Assembly: GCA_024278555.1 (NCBI GenBank)
Contig: JAJRSX010000150.1
Span: 1-16,602, forward strand
Origin: a bacterium
Lineage (GTDB): Bacteria; CG2-30-53-67; CG2-30-70-394
Reading direction: 5' to 3'
Length of the DNA: 16,602 nucleotides
The translations under genes were made by a program, and so were the position numbers. Shown in pieces: positions 1-6,980 of the stretch (position 1 is the stretch's first letter; each line of letters opens with the position of its first letter). The notes under the pieces were generated by a model, which worked only from the letters and a program-made list of their open reading frames with translations, had not been told where the DNA came from and ran no database searches.

Positions 1-1
1 G

Positions 2-604
2 GTGGAGACCGCCGCGGTCGCCGCCGACGCCGACCTGAATGCAGCGCAGGCGCAGGTGCGCCTCGCCGAGGCACGACTGGCAGAGGCGGAGGCGGCCCGT
101 ACCACCATCGGCCAGGCCGAGGCGGCGGTCGCCACCGGTGAGGAGAAGGTGCGCGAGGCGGAGGCGGCCCTCGCCCAGGCACGCCTCGCCCTTTCCCGGT
201 GCACGGTGCGCGCCCCCATGGACGGGGTGGTAGCGCGCAGGCTCGCCGAGGTGGGTGACCTTGCCACCCCGGGGCGACCGGTCATCGGCCTCTACGACCC
301 GGCGAGCCGCTATGTGGAGGCACGCTTCGAGGAGACCAAGCTCAGCCACCTGGCGGTGGGCAAGGAGGTGGAGCTGCGCCTCGACCGCCTCCCCGGTGTC
401 CACCTCGCCGGCCACATCGCCCTGCTGGGCCCGGCGTCGAGTGCCGCGTTCGCCCTCATCCCGCGCGACGTCACCGCCGGAGAGTTCACCAAGGTGACCC
501 AGCGGGTGCCGGTGCGAATCACCATCGACGACCTCGCCGACCACCCAGAGCTGGTACCCGGGCTCTCCGTGGAGGTGGTCGTGGCGAAGGGGGACGGGGG
601 GTGA
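2..604 (+). CDS. emrA: EmrA/HlyD-type membrane fusion protein, 3' part (5' truncated by window edge)
   Basis: This is the C-terminal 200 residues of a periplasmic adaptor that links an inner-membrane exporter to an outer-membrane channel. The visible part starts in an Ala/Glu/Gln/Arg-rich alpha-hairpin coiled coil (residues 1-65). It then re-enters the lipoyl/barrel-sandwich half-motif (CTVRAPMDGVVARR, about 67-80) and the beta-barrel (YVEARFEETKLSHLAVG). It also has the EmrA-type segment AFALIPRDVTAGEFTKVTQR followed by VPVRITID and PGLSVEV near the end. The reading frame is open to the left edge, so the true start with its N-terminal membrane anchor lies outside the window. The complete MFS gene about 300 bp downstream on the same strand is its expected partner. 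The family call is firm. The symbol is by similarity to EmrA, and the substrate cannot be read from the sequence. Confidence 0.88.
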   Translation: METAAVAADADLNAAQAQVRLAEARLAEAEAARTTIGQAEAAVATGEEKVREAEAALAQARLALSRCTVRAPMDGVVARRLAEVGDLATPGRPVIGLYDPASRYVEARFEETKLSHLAVGKEVELRLDRLPGVHLAGHIALLGPASSAAFALIPRDVTAGEFTKVTQRVPVRITIDDLADHPELVPGLSVEVVVAKGDGG

Positions 605-905
605 GGGGGCGCGCGCTTCGCACGCGGGATTGGGGGGTGGGGGAAGGAGAGCCCTGCGGGGTGAACAGATATGCCGATAGAGATTCCCCACGAAATGAGG
701 GCGGCTCGGACGGTAGGCGGGGGTTGTCCCCCCGATCCGCACGCCGCGCGCCGCGCCTTGCAAGCGCGTGTCGCGGCTACAACCCGCTCCTACCCAATTT
801 CGACGGGGAATCGAGAAACCGATGGCCGCGATCAACAACATGATCGCCGGCCGGCAACACCCCTAGCCGCCAATCCGTAACCCCGCGAGCGCAGCAAGCC
901 CCCCC
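605..905. other. Intergenic region with a REP-like palindrome, no gene seen
   Basis: These 301 bp separate the fusion-protein gene from the MFS gene. Reading frames here are short, Arg/Pro-rich and without family resemblance. The main structure is the inverted repeat at 712-794, annotated separately. There is no clear promoter or T-tract terminator. The interval is unusually long for an emrA-emrB pair, which is normally tightly spaced, so the palindrome may have been inserted into the operon. Confidence 0.6.
712..794. repeat. REP-doublet (REPIN-like) inverted repeat
   Basis: Two outward arms, GGTAGGCGGGGGTTGT (712-727) and, on the minus strand, GGTAGGAGCGGGTTGT (794-779), match at 14 of 16 positions. 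They enclose a GC-rich centre with further self-complementarity. The minus-strand arm continues AGCCGCGACACGCG. This resembles the GTAGGAGCGG...CCGCGA head of gammaproteobacterial REP elements. The inverted-pair arrangement is that of a REPIN. A second element of the same design lies at 16003-16095. Confidence 0.6.
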
Positions 906-2447
906 ATGTCCCCCCCCCACGCACCCAACAAGTGGCTCGTCGCCGCCCTCGTCTCCACGGGAATCTTCATCGCCCTGTTGGACACGACGATCGTCGACAT
1001 CGTCTTGCCGAAGATGATGTCGAGCCTCGATGCCGACCTGTACGGCGTCCAGTGGGTGGTGATCACCTACTTCCTCGGCTCGGCGATCGCCATGACCGCG
1101 GTGGGGTGGACGGCGGACGTGGTGGGCCACCGTAATACCTATCTCGCGGGGCTGATCCTCTTTATCTGCATGTCGGCGCTCGCCGGGATGGCGCCGACCC
1201 TGGAGGTGATGGTCGCCACCCGCTTCTTCCAGGGAATGGCGGAGGGGATCCTCATCCCGGTCTCCATGGTCATCCTCTTCGACACCTTCCCGGCGGAGGA
1301 GCACGGCATCGCCATGGGGATCTTCGGCCTCTCCGCCTCCTTCGCCCCGGCACTGGGCCCGGCCCTCGGCGGGATCATCACCGAGTACCTGTCGTGGCGC
1401 TGGGTCTTCTACGTCAACGTGCCGGTGGGCATTCTCGACATCGCCCTCGTCTGGCTGCTTCTCACCAACCACCGCGCCGCACACGAGACGCCCCCCTTCG
1501 ACTGGATCGGCTTCCTGCTGCTGGCGGTGGCGGTCTCGGCGCTCATCGTGATCGCCGGCAAGGGGCAGGAGCTTGGCTGGCTCTCCTCCGACACGATCTT
1601 CCACCTGCTCCTGGTGATGGTGGTCTCGGGAGCGGCGGCGGCGGCGTGGTTGGCGCTGGCCAAGAACCCCCTCTTCCCACGCCACATCCTCGGCTCCCGC
1701 CCCTTCCGTCGCGGCCTCTGGGCGATGGCGCTGCTGTCGATCAACGCCTACGGTTTCTTTCTCCTCCTACCGGTCTTTCTCCAGCGGATCCATGGCTACA
1801 CCACCCTCCAGGCGGGGCTGATCCTGCTCCCCGGGGCGCTCCTGTCGGCGGTGGTCACGGTGGTCGCCGGGGCGCTCTCGGACCGGATGAACCCGAAGTG
1901 GATCGCGGCGAGCTGCCTGGTGGTGATGGCGGCGGCGTCGTGGTTCTTTCACGCCGACATGGACACGCCGCACCACGTCCTGGTCCTCGACTACCTCTAC
2001 TGGGGCGCCTTCGTCGGCGCCACCTTCGCGCCGGTGACGATCATCGCCCTCGGCACCCTGGAGGAGCGCGACATTGCCGACGGCTCAACCCTGCTAAACA
2101 TCGTCCGCCTGATCACCGGCTCCATCGGCTCCGCCTACGCCACCACCCTGCTCACCTCCCGCACCGACCGCTTCTACACCGGGCTTGCCGACCGCCTCGA
2201 CTGGGGGGGTGGGATGGAGATCGCCCGGCGCCTCGGCGGGGTCGCCGGCCAAACAGGGCCGTGGTTCGACCCCGACGCCTGGGCGCGGCTGGCTGCCGGT
2301 ACCCAGGGAATGATGCTGCGCCGCGCCTCGGCCTACGCCTTCCACGCCACCTACCAGCACCTCGCCTTCTTCGCGCTCGCCGCAGCGGTCGTAGTAGCCC
2401 TGGTCAAACGCCTACCCCACCGCAGCGGCAAGGTCGCCGTCCACTGA
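906..2447 (+). CDS. emrB: DHA2-family (EmrB/QacA-type) MFS multidrug exporter
   Basis: This is a 513-residue inner-membrane proton-driven drug exporter, the usual length for the 14-helix DHA2 group. Helix 1 carries the DHA2 signature LLDTTIVDIVLPKM (residues about 23-36). Helix 2 and the loop after it give the MFS motif GWTADVVGHRNTY, and the helix 5 region has the antiporter motif LGPALGGIITEYLSWRWVFYVNVP. Hydrophobic segments follow regularly to VVVALVKRL near the C-terminus. With the upstream fusion protein it would form a tripartite pump together with a TolC-like channel encoded elsewhere. The ATG at 906 has no recognisable Shine-Dalgarno sequence and is wedged between a C7 run (899-905) and a C9 run (910-918). 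The C9 run lies in codons 2-5 and could slip. Substrate unknown. Confidence 0.9.
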   Translation: MSPPHAPNKWLVAALVSTGIFIALLDTTIVDIVLPKMMSSLDADLYGVQWVVITYFLGSAIAMTAVGWTADVVGHRNTYLAGLILFICMSALAGMAPTLEVMVATRFFQGMAEGILIPVSMVILFDTFPAEEHGIAMGIFGLSASFAPALGPALGGIITEYLSWRWVFYVNVPVGILDIALVWLLLTNHRAAHETPPFDWIGFLLLAVAVSALIVIAGKGQELGWLSSDTIFHLLLVMVVSGAAAAAWLALAKNPLFPRHILGSRPFRRGLWAMALLSINAYGFFLLLPVFLQRIHGYTTLQAGLILLPGALLSAVVTVVAGALSDRMNPKWIAASCLVVMAAASWFFHADMDTPHHVLVLDYLYWGAFVGATFAPVTIIALGTLEERDIADGSTLLNIVRLITGSIGSAYATTLLTSRTDRFYTGLADRLDWGGGMEIARRLGGVAGQTGPWFDPDAWARLAAGTQGMMLRRASAYAFHATYQHLAFFALAAAVVVALVKRLPHRSGKVAVH

Positions 2448-2480
2448 GCCCACCCCTCATTGCCCCCACCGATTTACCCA

Positions 2481-2503
2481 CCCCCCTCCCGAAGGGAGAG
2501 GGG
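2481..2503. repeat. CCCTCCC-GAA-GGGAGGGG-type hairpin between MFS and RND genes
   Basis: CCCCCCTCCC (2481-2490) pairs with GGGAGAGGGG (2494-2503) around a GAA loop with one mismatch. No T-tract follows, so a canonical intrinsic terminator is not supported. It may be a dispersed repeat or an mRNA-processing or stability hairpin between emrB and the downstream permease gene. Confidence 0.45.
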
Positions 2504-2526
2504 CTGACCGCTGAAAGCTACCCCCC

Positions 2527-4836
2527 ATGACCCGTGCCTACGCCAACGCCGTCATCCGCCTCCGGTGGCTGATCATCCCCGCCACCCTGGTGGTCGTCGC
2601 CTTCGCCGCCTTCGGCATGGGTCGCCTCGGCTTCTCCACCAACTACCGGGTCTTCTTCGGCAAGGACAACCCGCAGCTCCTCGCCTTCGAGGCGATGCAG
2701 AACACCTACACCGCCGATGACAACGTCCTCTTCTGCCTCGCCCCCAAGGACGGCAAGGTCTTCACCCGCGACACCCTGGCGGCGGTGGAGGAGCTGACCC
2801 GCGCGGCGTGGCAGGTGCCGTACTCGAGCCGGGTCGACTCGATCACCAACTTCCAGCACACCTATGCCGACGGCGACGACCTGATCGTCGAGGACCTGGT
2901 GGAGGAGGCGGCGTCGTTCACCGACGCCGACCTGGCACGGGTCAGGGAGGTCGCGATCCACGAGCCGCTCCTGCGCCACCGGCTGATCAACCCGGAGGGG
3001 AGCGTCACCGGGGTCAACGTCACCGTCCTCATGCCCCAGAAGCACCCGCTGGAGGTCCAGGAGGTGACCGCCTTCGTGCGCCAGATGGCGGCCGACTTCC
3101 GCGAACGCCACCCGGAGATCGACGTCCGCCTCACCGGCATGGTCCTGATGAACAACGCCTTCGCCGAGGCGAGCCTGAAGGACATGGAGAGCCTGGTGCC
3201 GCTGATGTACGGGGTGGTCTTCGTCACCATGCTCCTGCTCCTGCGCTCCCTGCAGGGCACCCTGATCACCCTGGTGGTGATCGCCTTCTCCATCCTCAGC
3301 GGCATGGGGCTGGCCGGCTGGATGGGGATCAATCTGACGCCGCCGTCGGCGTCGGCCCCGACCATCATCCTCACCCTGGCGGTGGCAGACTCGATCCACC
3401 TGCTGATCACCATGCTCCACCTGATGCGCACCGCCGGCATGGGGCGCCACGAGGCGATGGCCGAGTCCCTGCGCATCAACATGCAGCCGGTCTTCCTCAC
3501 CTCCCTGACCACGGTGATTGGCTTCCTGTCGATGAACTTCAGCGACGTCCCCCCCTTTCACGACCTGGGCAACATCGTCTCCATGGGGGTGGCGGCGGCG
3601 TGGCTCTACTCGGTCACCTTCCTGCCGGCGGCGGCCGCGGTCCTGCCGATCCGGGTAAAGGTGCACCCCGACGGCCACACGAGCTCCATGGACCACCTCG
3701 CCGAGTGGGTCATCCACCGCCGCCGGCTGCTGCTCTGGGGCGCGGTGCCGGTGGTCCTCGGCCTGGCCGCCTTCATCCCGCGCATCGACCTCAACGACCA
3801 GTTCGTCGAGTACTTCGACGAGTCGGTCCCCTTCCGCGCCGACACCGACTTCACCGTCACCAACCTCACCGGCATCTACCTGATCCAGTACTCCCTGGAG
3901 AGCGGCGAGAGCGCCGGGATCAACGACCCCGCCTATCTCGCCGCGGTAAAGAGGTTCGCCGACTGGTACCGCCGCCAGCCGCGGGTGATCCACGTCAACG
4001 CGATCACCGCGGTGATGGAGCGGCTGAACAAGAACATGCACGGCGACGACCCGGCCTACTACCGGCTGCCCGAGGAGCGCGACCTCGCCGCGCAGTACCT
4101 CCTGCTCTACGAGATGTCCCTACCCTTCGGGCTCGATCTCAACAACCAGATCAACGTCGACAAGTCGGCCACCCGCATGACCGTCACCTTCGAGAACCTC
4201 ACCAGCCGCTCCATGCGCCTCCAGGAGAAGCGCGCCCAGGGGTGGATGAAGGCCAACCTGCCGCCGGCGATGCACACCCTCGGCGCCTCGCCGTCGCTGA
4301 TGTTCTCCCACATCGCGGCGCGCAACGTGCGCTCCATGCTCGGCGGCACCATCGCCGCCCTGGTGCTCATCTCCGGGGTCCTCCTGGTCGCCCTGCGGAG
4401 CTGGAAGATGGGGCTGGTGAGCCTGCTTCCCAACCTGGCGCCGGCGATCATGGGATTCGGCATCTGGTCGATCCTCGTGGGCCAGGTGGGGATGGCGGTG
4501 GCGGTGGTGGTCTCCATGACCCTCGGGATCGTCGTGGACGACACCGTCCACTTCCTCTCCAAGTACCTGCGCGCCCGGCGCGAAAAGGGGTTTGATGCCG
4601 AAGCGGCGGTGCGCTACGCCTTCTCCCACGTGGGCACCGCCCTGTGGGTCACCTCGGTGATCCTCGTGTGCGGCTTCGCGGTGCTGGCCCAGTCCGCCTT
4701 CAAACTCAACGCCTCCATGGGGCTGCTCACCGCCATCGTCATCGTCTTCGCCCTCCTCGCCGACTTCCTCTTCCTGCCGCCACTGCTGATGGCGGTGGAC
4801 CGGGACAAGCGATCCACCACAACAACCACGACCTGA
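2527..4836 (+). CDS. RND-superfamily (MMPL/HAE3-like) permease
   Basis: This 769-residue inner-membrane permease has the two-fold RND layout. TM1 (about residues 12-32) is followed by a periplasmic domain (about 33-220) and a five-helix bundle (about 225-375). TM7 (about 395-415) is followed by a second periplasmic domain (about 416-605) and a final five-helix bundle to the C-terminus. Membrane acidic motifs LAVADSIHLLITM (about 284-296) and GIVVDDTVHFLSKY (about 666-679) sit in equivalent helices and fit proton-relay positions of this family. It is shorter than the roughly 1000-residue AcrB-type pumps and resembles MMPL/HpnN-like lipid or hydrophobe exporters. The LolA-like and beta-barrel genes follow on the same strand, so it probably acts with them. 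The start has no clear ribosome-binding site. The transported compound is unknown. Confidence 0.88.
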   Translation: MTRAYANAVIRLRWLIIPATLVVVAFAAFGMGRLGFSTNYRVFFGKDNPQLLAFEAMQNTYTADDNVLFCLAPKDGKVFTRDTLAAVEELTRAAWQVPYSSRVDSITNFQHTYADGDDLIVEDLVEEAASFTDADLARVREVAIHEPLLRHRLINPEGSVTGVNVTVLMPQKHPLEVQEVTAFVRQMAADFRERHPEIDVRLTGMVLMNNAFAEASLKDMESLVPLMYGVVFVTMLLLLRSLQGTLITLVVIAFSILSGMGLAGWMGINLTPPSASAPTIILTLAVADSIHLLITMLHLMRTAGMGRHEAMAESLRINMQPVFLTSLTTVIGFLSMNFSDVPPFHDLGNIVSMGVAAAWLYSVTFLPAAAAVLPIRVKVHPDGHTSSMDHLAEWVIHRRRLLLWGAVPVVLGLAAFIPRIDLNDQFVEYFDESVPFRADTDFTVTNLTGIYLIQYSLESGESAGINDPAYLAAVKRFADWYRRQPRVIHVNAITAVMERLNKNMHGDDPAYYRLPEERDLAAQYLLLYEMSLPFGLDLNNQINVDKSATRMTVTFENLTSRSMRLQEKRAQGWMKANLPPAMHTLGASPSLMFSHIAARNVRSMLGGTIAALVLISGVLLVALRSWKMGLVSLLPNLAPAIMGFGIWSILVGQVGMAVAVVVSMTLGIVVDDTVHFLSKYLRARREKGFDAEAAVRYAFSHVGTALWVTSVILVCGFAVLAQSAFKLNASMGLLTAIVIVFALLADFLFLPPLLMAVDRDKRSTTTTTT

Positions 4837-4890
4837 CCCAAAAGCGCCAGGACGCAACGACGCCAATAACCGCTGTCGGGGAGACCTCAC

Positions 4891-5676
4891 ATGAAACGGC
4901 TCGTCGCCACCGTGTCCATTGTCCTTCTCTTCCACCCACTCGTCGCCCTCGCCGAGACCCCTGAGGAGCGCGGCCTGGCGATCGCCGTCGAGGCGGACCA
5001 ACGGGACAACGGCTGGGTCGACTCCACCGCCGAGCTCACGATGATCCTGCGCAACCGCCACGGCCAGGAGTCGACCCGCACCATCCGCTCGAAGAGCCTG
5101 GAGGTGGAGAACGACGGCGACAAGCGGCTCTCCATCTTCGACAACCCGCGGGACGTGAAGGGGACGGCGATGCTCACCTTCTCCCACAAGCTGCCACCGG
5201 ACGACCAGTGGCTCTATCTGCCGGCCCTCAAACGGGTGAAGCGCATCTCCTCGCGCAACAAATCGGGCTCCTTCATGGGCTCCGAGTTCTCCTTCGAGGA
5301 CCTCGGCAGCCAGGAGGTGGAGCAGTACACCTACAAATACCTGCGCGACGAGGAGGTCGACGGCCGCCCCTGCTTCGTGATCGAGCGCTACCCGGTGGAC
5401 AAGTACTCCGGCTACAAGCGGCAGGTGGTGTGGATCGACCAGGAGCGCTACCAGCCCCTCAAGGTCGAGTACTACGACCGCAAGAATGCCCACCTCAAGA
5501 CCCTCACCTCCCGCGGCTACCACCAATACCTCGGCCGGTACTGGCGCCCCGACGAGATGGAGATGGTCAACCACCAGAACCACAAATCGACCCTGCTGAA
5601 GTGGAAGAACTACCGCTTCCACATCGGCCTCACCAAACGCGACTTCGACCGCAACTCCCTGAAACGGGCGCGGTAG
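4891..5676 (+). CDS. Periplasmic LolA-like (outer membrane lipoprotein-sorting family) protein
   Basis: This is a 261-residue exported protein. The signal peptide is MKRLVATVSIVLLFHPLVALA, with predicted cleavage after residue 21 (ALA/ETPEE), and there is no lipobox Cys. The mature part has the fold pattern of PF17131-type LolA-like proteins. It contains the strands IRSKSLEVENDGDKRLSIFD, the segments DDQWLYLPALKRVKRI and GSEFSFEDLG, the RQVVWIDQERYQPLKVEYYD block, and a final GLTKRDFD. LolA-fold proteins bind acyl chains in the periplasm. Next to an RND permease, a shuttle role for a lipid or hydrophobic ligand is a reasonable inference, not a demonstrated one. The ATG follows GGGGAG at good spacing, 54 bp after the permease stop. 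A 12-bp direct repeat, ACGCAACGACGC, flanks the gene (4852-4863 and 5687-5698). Confidence 0.87.
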   Translation: MKRLVATVSIVLLFHPLVALAETPEERGLAIAVEADQRDNGWVDSTAELTMILRNRHGQESTRTIRSKSLEVENDGDKRLSIFDNPRDVKGTAMLTFSHKLPPDDQWLYLPALKRVKRISSRNKSGSFMGSEFSFEDLGSQEVEQYTYKYLRDEEVDGRPCFVIERYPVDKYSGYKRQVVWIDQERYQPLKVEYYDRKNAHLKTLTSRGYHQYLGRYWRPDEMEMVNHQNHKSTLLKWKNYRFHIGLTKRDFDRNSLKRAR

Positions 5677-5686
5677 GAAAAGCTCA

Positions 5687-5784
5687 ACGCAACGACGCGA
5701 AGATGCAAAGACGCAAAGGGGGCTTCGCCATCCGCTGTCTGTCAGCTCTTTGCGCCGTGGCGCCTTTGCGTCTTTACGTTGTCT
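5687..5784. repeat. Dispersed inverted repeat overlapping the 5' end of the beta-barrel gene
   Basis: The left arm, ACGCAACGACGCGAAGATGC then AAAGACGCAAAG, runs from about 5687 to 5718. The right arm, CTCTTTGCGCCGTGG then CGCCTTTGCGTCTTTACGTTG, runs from about 5746 to 5781 and is its imperfect reverse complement (AAAGACGCAAAG against CTTTGCGTCTTT is exact). The short-period GAAG/AAAG-ACGC composition matches the other dispersed repeats at 7624-7664, 7909-7938 and 9487-9520. The predicted start and signal-peptide codons of the following gene fall inside it. Confidence 0.65.
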
Positions 5785-6944
5785 TTTTGTTGTGCGCCAC
5801 GACGGCCCACGCCTGGGAGCTCACCGGCTACGTGGCGACAGAGGGGCGCCTCTTCTGGGAGACGGCGGCGTTCGCCCGCCAGGGTAACGAGCAGCTCTCC
5901 CTCGTCTTTCAGCCGGAGCTCTTTCACGAGTGGGACGACGGCCGCCAGCAGGTCGTCTTCACCCCCTTTCTGCGCCTCGACTCCCTTGATAACGAACGCA
6001 CCCACGGCGACATCCGTGAACTCTCCTGGCTGGTCGCCGGAGAGAGCTGGGAGCTGCGGGTCGGGGTGCGCAAGGTCTACTGGGGGGTGACCGAGTCGCA
6101 GCACCTGGTCGACATCCTCAACCAGACCGACCTGATCGAGAACATCGACACCGAGGACAAGCTAGGCCAGCCGATGGTCAACGTGGCGCTCATCCGCGAC
6201 TGGGGGACGATCGACCTCTACTACCTGCCGTACTTCCGCGAGCGCACCTTCCCCGGCCGCCGCGGCCGCCTGCGCGGCCCCCTGGTGGTCGACACCGACC
6301 ACCCGCTCTACGCCGCCGCCAACCGCGAGTACCACCCGGACTTCGCCATCCGCTACAGCCACACCATCGGCCCCTTCGACATCGGCGTCGCCCACTTCAC
6401 CGGCACCGGCCGCGAGCCGACGCTGGTCCCGGTGGTATCCGGCGGCGGCGACACCACCCTGCGGCCGCGCTACGACACCATCGACCAGACCTCCATCGAC
6501 CTCCAGGCGGTGGTCGGTGACTGGCTGTGGAAGGTGGAGGCGATCCGCCGCGCCGGTCAGGGGCGCGCCTTCGTCGCCGCCACCACCGGCTTCGAGTACA
6601 CCTTCGTGGCGATCGGAGAGACCGACATCGACCTCGGACTGGTGGGCGAGTGGCTCTTCGACGATCGCGGCGAGGGGGCCCCCACCCTCTTCGAGGACGA
6701 CCTCTTCGCCGGCGTGCGCCTCACCCTCAACGACCCCCAGTCCACCGACCTCCTCGCCGGGGTGATCTCCGACCTCTCCGGCGACGGCCACCTCGCCTCG
6801 GTAGAGGCCAGCCGCCGTATCGGCGACCGCTACCGGTTGAGCGTCGAGGCACGCCTCTTCCTCAGCCCGCAGGCCGACGACCCGATCGCCTACCCTCTGC
6901 GCCGCGACTCCCTCCTGCAGCTGGAGCTGGCACGGTATTTCTAG
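5703..6944 (+). CDS. Outer-membrane beta-barrel protein linked to the RND/LolA-like genes
   Basis: With the ATG at 5703 the product has 413 residues. Residues 1-37 would be a signal peptide ending ATTAHA, with mature WELTGYVATEGRLFWE. The mature part is made of alternating amphipathic strands separated by Asp/Gly-rich turns and ends in ELARYF. A C-terminal Phe is the usual recognition signal for BAM-assembled barrels. It contains a strongly structured block VGVRKVYWGVTESQHLVDIL followed by NQTDLIENID and KLGQPM. I do not recognise a characterised family; the pairing recalls the DUF1302/LolA-like proteins found near RND permeases. The start is uncertain. In-frame GTG (5757) and TTG (5766) would give shorter signal peptides of 19 and 16 residues, and the ATG lacks a well-placed ribosome-binding site. 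It may provide the outer-membrane exit or entry point for the permease. Confidence 0.8.
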   Translation: MQRRKGGFAIRCLSALCAVAPLRLYVVFLLCATTAHAWELTGYVATEGRLFWETAAFARQGNEQLSLVFQPELFHEWDDGRQQVVFTPFLRLDSLDNERTHGDIRELSWLVAGESWELRVGVRKVYWGVTESQHLVDILNQTDLIENIDTEDKLGQPMVNVALIRDWGTIDLYYLPYFRERTFPGRRGRLRGPLVVDTDHPLYAAANREYHPDFAIRYSHTIGPFDIGVAHFTGTGREPTLVPVVSGGGDTTLRPRYDTIDQTSIDLQAVVGDWLWKVEAIRRAGQGRAFVAATTGFEYTFVAIGETDIDLGLVGEWLFDDRGEGAPTLFEDDLFAGVRLTLNDPQSTDLLAGVISDLSGDGHLASVEASRRIGDRYRLSVEARLFLSPQADDPIAYPLRRDSLLQLELARYF

Positions 6945-6980
6945 CCGGTCCGCCGCCGGCCCGCCCTGCCCGACCGGCTA
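6942..6980. terminator. 9-bp inverted repeat across the convergent stop codons (possible bidirectional terminator)
   Basis: TAGCCGGTC (6942-6950) and GACCGGCTA (6972-6980) are exact reverse complements. They contain the TAG stop of the plus-strand barrel gene and the TAG stop of the minus-strand lapA, so the palindrome spans the whole 33-bp gap. The 21-bp centre is GC-rich. There is no T-tract on either strand, so terminator function is only inferred from position and symmetry. Confidence 0.45.

Noticed and set aside
777-1685. A 302-codon minus-strand frame across the MFS gene start
   Set aside because: Arg/His/Asp/Gly-rich shadow of an MFS gene whose membrane helices and motifs are clear on the other strand.
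2518-4041. A 507-codon open frame on the minus strand across the RND permease gene
   Set aside because: It is the complement of a real gene with RND motifs. Its translation is His/Asp/Val/Gly-rich with no family resemblance, a usual effect of GC-rich codons.
4120-5622. A 500-codon minus-strand frame across the permease end and LolA-like gene
   Set aside because: It crosses two well-supported plus-strand genes and the gap between them and has shadow-frame composition.
5208-5702. Upstream extension of the beta-barrel frame
   Set aside because: It overlaps the LolA-like gene in another frame and its Pro/Arg-rich translation is a shadow; the real product must begin near 5703 or later.
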